Position numbers and translations under genes: made by a program. 64,000 nt of DNA from Citrobacter europaeus (lineage in GTDB: Bacteria; Pseudomonadota; Gammaproteobacteria; Enterobacterales; Enterobacteriaceae). The stretch covers positions 1,054,001-1,118,000 of the forward strand of contig CP083650.1 in the NCBI GenBank assembly GCA_020099315.1, given 5' to 3'. Below, one piece after another: positions 61,281 to 64,000 of the stretch. Numbering within the stretch: position 1 is the stretch's first letter; each line of letters opens with the position of its first letter. Under the pieces are notes generated by a model, which made no database searches, had not been told where the DNA came from, and saw only the letters and a program-made list of their open reading frames with translations.

Positions 61281-62336
61281 TTAATGGGTGTTCAGAAGTC
61301 GGGCGAGTTCCCCTTTCCACGGCGTTAAATCACCGATCTGCGCGTCGACCCATTGTGGGTTGTAGTAGGTTTCCAGATAGCGTTCGCCACTGTCGCACAG
61401 TAGCGTTACCAGTGAACCGGTAACGCCTGCATCGCGCATACGAGCGGCAAGCTGCAGGGTTCCCCACATGTTGGTACCGGTTGAAGCGCCGACTTTGCGG
61501 CCCAACTGCGTTTCCAGCCAGTGCGCGGTGGCCACGCTTGCGGCATCCGGTACGCGCAACATTTCATCAACCACGTCAGGAATGAAAGACGGTTCGACAC
61601 GCGGGCGGCCAATGCCTTCGATTTTACTTCCTACCGGGCTGCGCAACGTTGCATCGCGATCCTGCCAGAAGGGCAGAAAGACTGAGTTTTCCGGGTCCAC
61701 TACCATCAGTTGAGTGTCGTAGCCCTGACAGCGGATATAGCGGCCAATGGTTGCTGAGGTGCCGCCGGTTCCCGCGCTCATCACGATATGGCGGGGAACG
61801 GGGTTGGGCTCGCACTGCATCTGACGAAAGATGCTGTCGGCAATATTATTATTGCCACGCCAGTCGGTGGCGCGTTCAGCGTAAGTGAACTGATCCATGT
61901 AATGACCGTTCAGCTCACGCGCCAGCTGTTCAGAAGCCGCATAGATTTCGCAGGCGCTTTCCACGAAATGACAGCGACCGCCGTAGAATTCAATCTGTTC
62001 AATTTTACGTTTCGCCGTACAGGAAGGCATGACGGCAATAAACGGCAGTCCTAACAGTCGGGCGAAATAAGCCTCAGAAACCGCCGTTGAACCGGACGAT
62101 GACTCAATGATGGTGGTGCCTTCTTTGATCCAGCCATTGCACAATCCGTACAAAAACAGTGAGCGCGCCAGACGATGCTTCAGGCTCCCGGTCGGATGCG
62201 TGCTCTCATCTTTTAAATAGATCTGAATGCCCGGGAACGCCGGTAGCGACAGACGAATGAGATGCGTATCCGCAGAACGCTGATAATCCGCGTTGATTTC
62301 ATTGATGGCGTTTTTAACCCAGGAGCTATTCATCAT
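61281..62336 (-). CDS. PLP-dependent cysteine synthase-family enzyme (Cds1-like)
   Basis: 351 residues from the ATG at 62336; two more in-frame starts (62333 and 62357) are possible. Fold-type II PLP enzyme of the cysteine synthase/cystathionine beta-synthase family. The PLP lysine is in PTGSLKHR, the phosphate/substrate loop reads SSSGSTA instead of TSGNTG, and AGTGGTSAT is the PLP-phosphate-binding loop. The PTGSLKHRLARSLF stretch recalls Cds1-type L-cysteine desulfhydrases rather than CysK or CysM (from memory). It is divergent from decR, whose E. coli product activates cysteine detoxification, which supports a role in cysteine breakdown. Absent from E. coli K-12 here, present in Salmonella. 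Confidence 0.8.
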   Translation of the reverse strand: MMNSSWVKNAINEINADYQRSADTHLIRLSLPAFPGIQIYLKDESTHPTGSLKHRLARSLFLYGLCNGWIKEGTTIIESSSGSTAVSEAYFARLLGLPFIAVMPSCTAKRKIEQIEFYGGRCHFVESACEIYAASEQLARELNGHYMDQFTYAERATDWRGNNNIADSIFRQMQCEPNPVPRHIVMSAGTGGTSATIGRYIRCQGYDTQLMVVDPENSVFLPFWQDRDATLRSPVGSKIEGIGRPRVEPSFIPDVVDEMLRVPDAASVATAHWLETQLGRKVGASTGTNMWGTLQLAARMRDAGVTGSLVTLLCDSGERYLETYYNPQWVDAQIGDLTPWKGELARLLNTH

Positions 62337-62452
62337 TAATAGATATCCATTTGTCATTTTGTGCCCAGAATAGCGAAAAGCACGGAAAAAATTGTTGCCA
62401 TTTAGCCTTTAAAATAGAATGTAAGGAGAAAATTCTTCTCTGTGGAGTGGTT

Positions 62453-62911
62453 ATGTTAGACAAAATTGACCGCAAGCTGCTTGGCTTACTGCAACAGGAC
62501 TGCACCCTTTCTTTGCAGGCGTTAGCAGATGCCGTTAATCTGACTACCACCCCCTGCTGGAAACGTCTCAAACGACTTGAGGATGACGGTATCCTGCTAG
62601 GCAGAGTCGCGCTGTTGGATCCAGAAAAGCTGGGGCTGGGACTCACCGCGTTTGTGCTGATCAAGACTCAGCATCACAGCAGCGAATGGTATTGCCGCTT
62701 TGTCACTGAAGTGACCGGAATGCCCGAGGTTCTGGGATTCTGGCGTATGGCTGGGGAGTATGACTACCTGATGCGAGTGCAGGTTGCCGATATGAAAAGC
62801 TACGATGAATTCTATAAGCGCCTGGTGAACAGCGTACCGGGCCTGTCTGATGTCACCTCCAGCTTTGCGATGGAACAGATTAAATACACAACTGCTCTAC
62901 CTATTGAATAA
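62453..62911 (+). CDS. decR: Cysteine-responsive regulator DecR
   Basis: 152 residues as in E. coli DecR (YbaO), an Lrp/AsnC-family activator of cysteine desulfidation (cyuPA). N-terminal HTH (SLQALADAVNLTTTPCWKRLKRLE) and C-terminal RAM ligand domain. The start is the ATG at 62453; upstream in-frame codons lie in the divergent promoter region. Its divergent partner is a PLP enzyme of the cysteine family. mdlA follows 44 bp downstream. Confidence 0.95.
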   Translation: MLDKIDRKLLGLLQQDCTLSLQALADAVNLTTTPCWKRLKRLEDDGILLGRVALLDPEKLGLGLTAFVLIKTQHHSSEWYCRFVTEVTGMPEVLGFWRMAGEYDYLMRVQVADMKSYDEFYKRLVNSVPGLSDVTSSFAMEQIKYTTALPIE

Positions 62912-62955
62912 TTCTCCCGGCGCTCATTGCCGGAAATCTTGTCAGGACATAACGC

Positions 62956-64000
62956 GTGCGATTATTTGCTCAATTAAGCTGGTACTTCCGCCGGGAGTGG
63001 CGTCGCTATCTCGGGGCAGTGGCCTTGCTTATCATCATCGCTATCCTTCAGCTTATTCCGCCGAAAGTGGTTGGGATCATTGTCGATGGCGTGACGACAC
63101 AACGCTTCACCACCGAGCGGCTGCTGATGTGGGTGGGAACAATTGCCCTGATCGCAGTGGTGGTTTATTTGCTGCGCTATGTCTGGCGCGTGCTGTTGTT
63201 TGGCGCATCCTACCAACTGGCGGTTGAACTGCGGGAAGATTATTACCGTCAGCTGAGTCGCCAGCATCCAGAATTTTATCTGCGTCACCGTACGGGCGAT
63301 CTGATGGCGCGTGCAACTAACGATGTCGATCGCGTCGTATTTGCCGCCGGAGAAGGTGTGCTGACGCTGGTGGATTCGCTGGTGATGGGGTGTGCGGTGC
63401 TGATCGTGATGTCTACGCAGATAAGCTGGCAATTGACACTGATTGCGCTACTGCCGATGCCGGTGATGGCGATAATGATCAAACGTTACGGCGATCGACT
63501 CCATAATCGCTTTAAGCTGGCGCAGGCGGCGTTTTCCAGTCTCAATGATCGTACTCAGGAAAGCCTGACCAGTATTCGTATGATCAAGGCCTTTGGTCTG
63601 GAGGATCGGCAGTCGGCATTATTTGCCGCCGATGCCGAGGATACCGGTAAGAAAAACCTGCGCGTGGCGCGCATTGACGCCCGCTTTGATCCCACGATTT
63701 ATATTGCCATTGGTATGGCTAACCTGCTGGCGATTGCCGGAGGAAGCTGGATGGTGGTGCACGGTTCGTTGACGCTCGGCCAGCTCACCAGCTTTATGAT
63801 GTATCTCGGTCTGATGATTTGGCCGATGCTGGCGCTGGCATGGATGTTTAATATCGTCGAACGCGGTAGCGCTGCCTACAGCCGGATTCGCGCTATGCTG
63901 GCCGAAGCGCCGGTGGTGGATGACGGCACTGAGTCGGTACCGGAAGGACGCGGCGAGCTGGCGGTGGCGATTCGCGAATTTTGTTACCCGCAGACCACCC
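62956..64000 (+). CDS. mdlA: ABC transporter MdlA (3' end missing)
   Basis: Half-transporter that pairs with MdlB as a multidrug-like ABC exporter in the inner membrane. The GTG at 62956 (RLFAQLSWYFRREW) matches the E. coli start. About 348 of 590 residues are present: the six-helix membrane domain, with EFYLRHRTGDLMARATNDVD in the first coupling region and DRTQESLTSIRMIKAFGLE. The nucleotide-binding domain lies right of the window. Confidence 0.95.
   Translation, partial: MRLFAQLSWYFRREWRRYLGAVALLIIIAILQLIPPKVVGIIVDGVTTQRFTTERLLMWVGTIALIAVVVYLLRYVWRVLLFGASYQLAVELREDYYRQLSRQHPEFYLRHRTGDLMARATNDVDRVVFAAGEGVLTLVDSLVMGCAVLIVMSTQISWQLTLIALLPMPVMAIMIKRYGDRLHNRFKLAQAAFSSLNDRTQESLTSIRMIKAFGLEDRQSALFAADAEDTGKKNLRVARIDARFDPTIYIAIGMANLLAIAGGSWMVVHGSLTLGQLTSFMMYLGLMIWPMLALAWMFNIVERGSAAYSRIRAMLAEAPVVDDGTESVPEGRGELAVAIREFCYPQTT

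Overview
The window is 64 kb of an enterobacterial chromosome that is collinear, apart from insertions and replacements, with the brnQ-to-mdlA segment of Escherichia coli. Protein lengths and sequences of the core genes (malZ, queA, tgt, secDF, ribDE, dxs, cyoABCDE, clpPX, lon, hupB, ppiD) are close to those of E. coli and Salmonella. Several non-E. coli genes shared with Salmonella or Citrobacter (a tsaA-type peroxiredoxin, a DUF2339/DUF3999 pair, a PLP enzyme beside decR), together with REP and ERIC repeats, make a Citrobacter-like member of the Enterobacteriaceae my best guess. The species is inferred, not proven. I see no tRNA, rRNA, CRISPR array, insertion sequence or prophage.

Layout. 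1-4565: branched-chain amino acid and proline transport (brnQ, cut by the left edge; proY) and maltodextrin glucosidase malZ with two MalT boxes. 4559-8986: accessory catabolic-looking cluster with a LysR-type regulator divergent from an isochorismatase-like hydrolase, a membrane-anchored ABM-fold protein and a YtcJ-like amidohydrolase; an ERIC element lies inside the operon. 9123-13174: DUF2339/DUF3999 membrane pair. 13223-20277: tsaA-type peroxiredoxin, acpH, then queA-tgt-yajC-secD-secF (queuosine and Sec translocon), with an unexplained insertion of roughly 150-200 bp between queA and tgt. 20374-21527: VOC protein plus WYL regulator behind a perfect inverted repeat, in the place E. coli uses for yajD. 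21573-27660: tsx (ERIC in its leader), yajI, nrdR-ribD-ribE-nusB-thiL-pgpA. 27718-31778: yajO, dxs-ispA-xseB (isoprenoid precursors), divergent from thiI. 33501-38175: an unrecognised periplasmic protein, then yajL-panE, yajQ and yajR.

38244-39660 is the most distinctive accessory segment: an orphan hcp, an unrecognised small basic protein and a DUF1493-like acidic protein, tightly spaced and inserted between yajR and the cyoE terminator. It looks like a type VI secretion cargo cassette (tube protein, candidate effector, candidate immunity protein). 39724-44509 is the cytochrome bo3 operon on the minus strand, followed by ampG and yajG. 47374-57790 is bolA, tig, clpP-clpX, lon, hupB, ppiD, ybaV and fadM: stress proteolysis and folding, with sigma-32 type promoters before clpP and lon, a gearbox-like promoter before bolA and a FadR operator before fadM. 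57850-64000 holds queC, the SgrR-like ybaE, cof, a PLP-dependent cysteine desulfhydrase-like gene divergent from decR, and the 5' part of mdlA, cut by the right edge.

Most genes are ordinary core genes. The accessory interest lies in the Hcp cassette, the LysR/amidohydrolase cluster, the VOC/WYL module, the DecR neighbour, and the repeats placed in leaders and operons.
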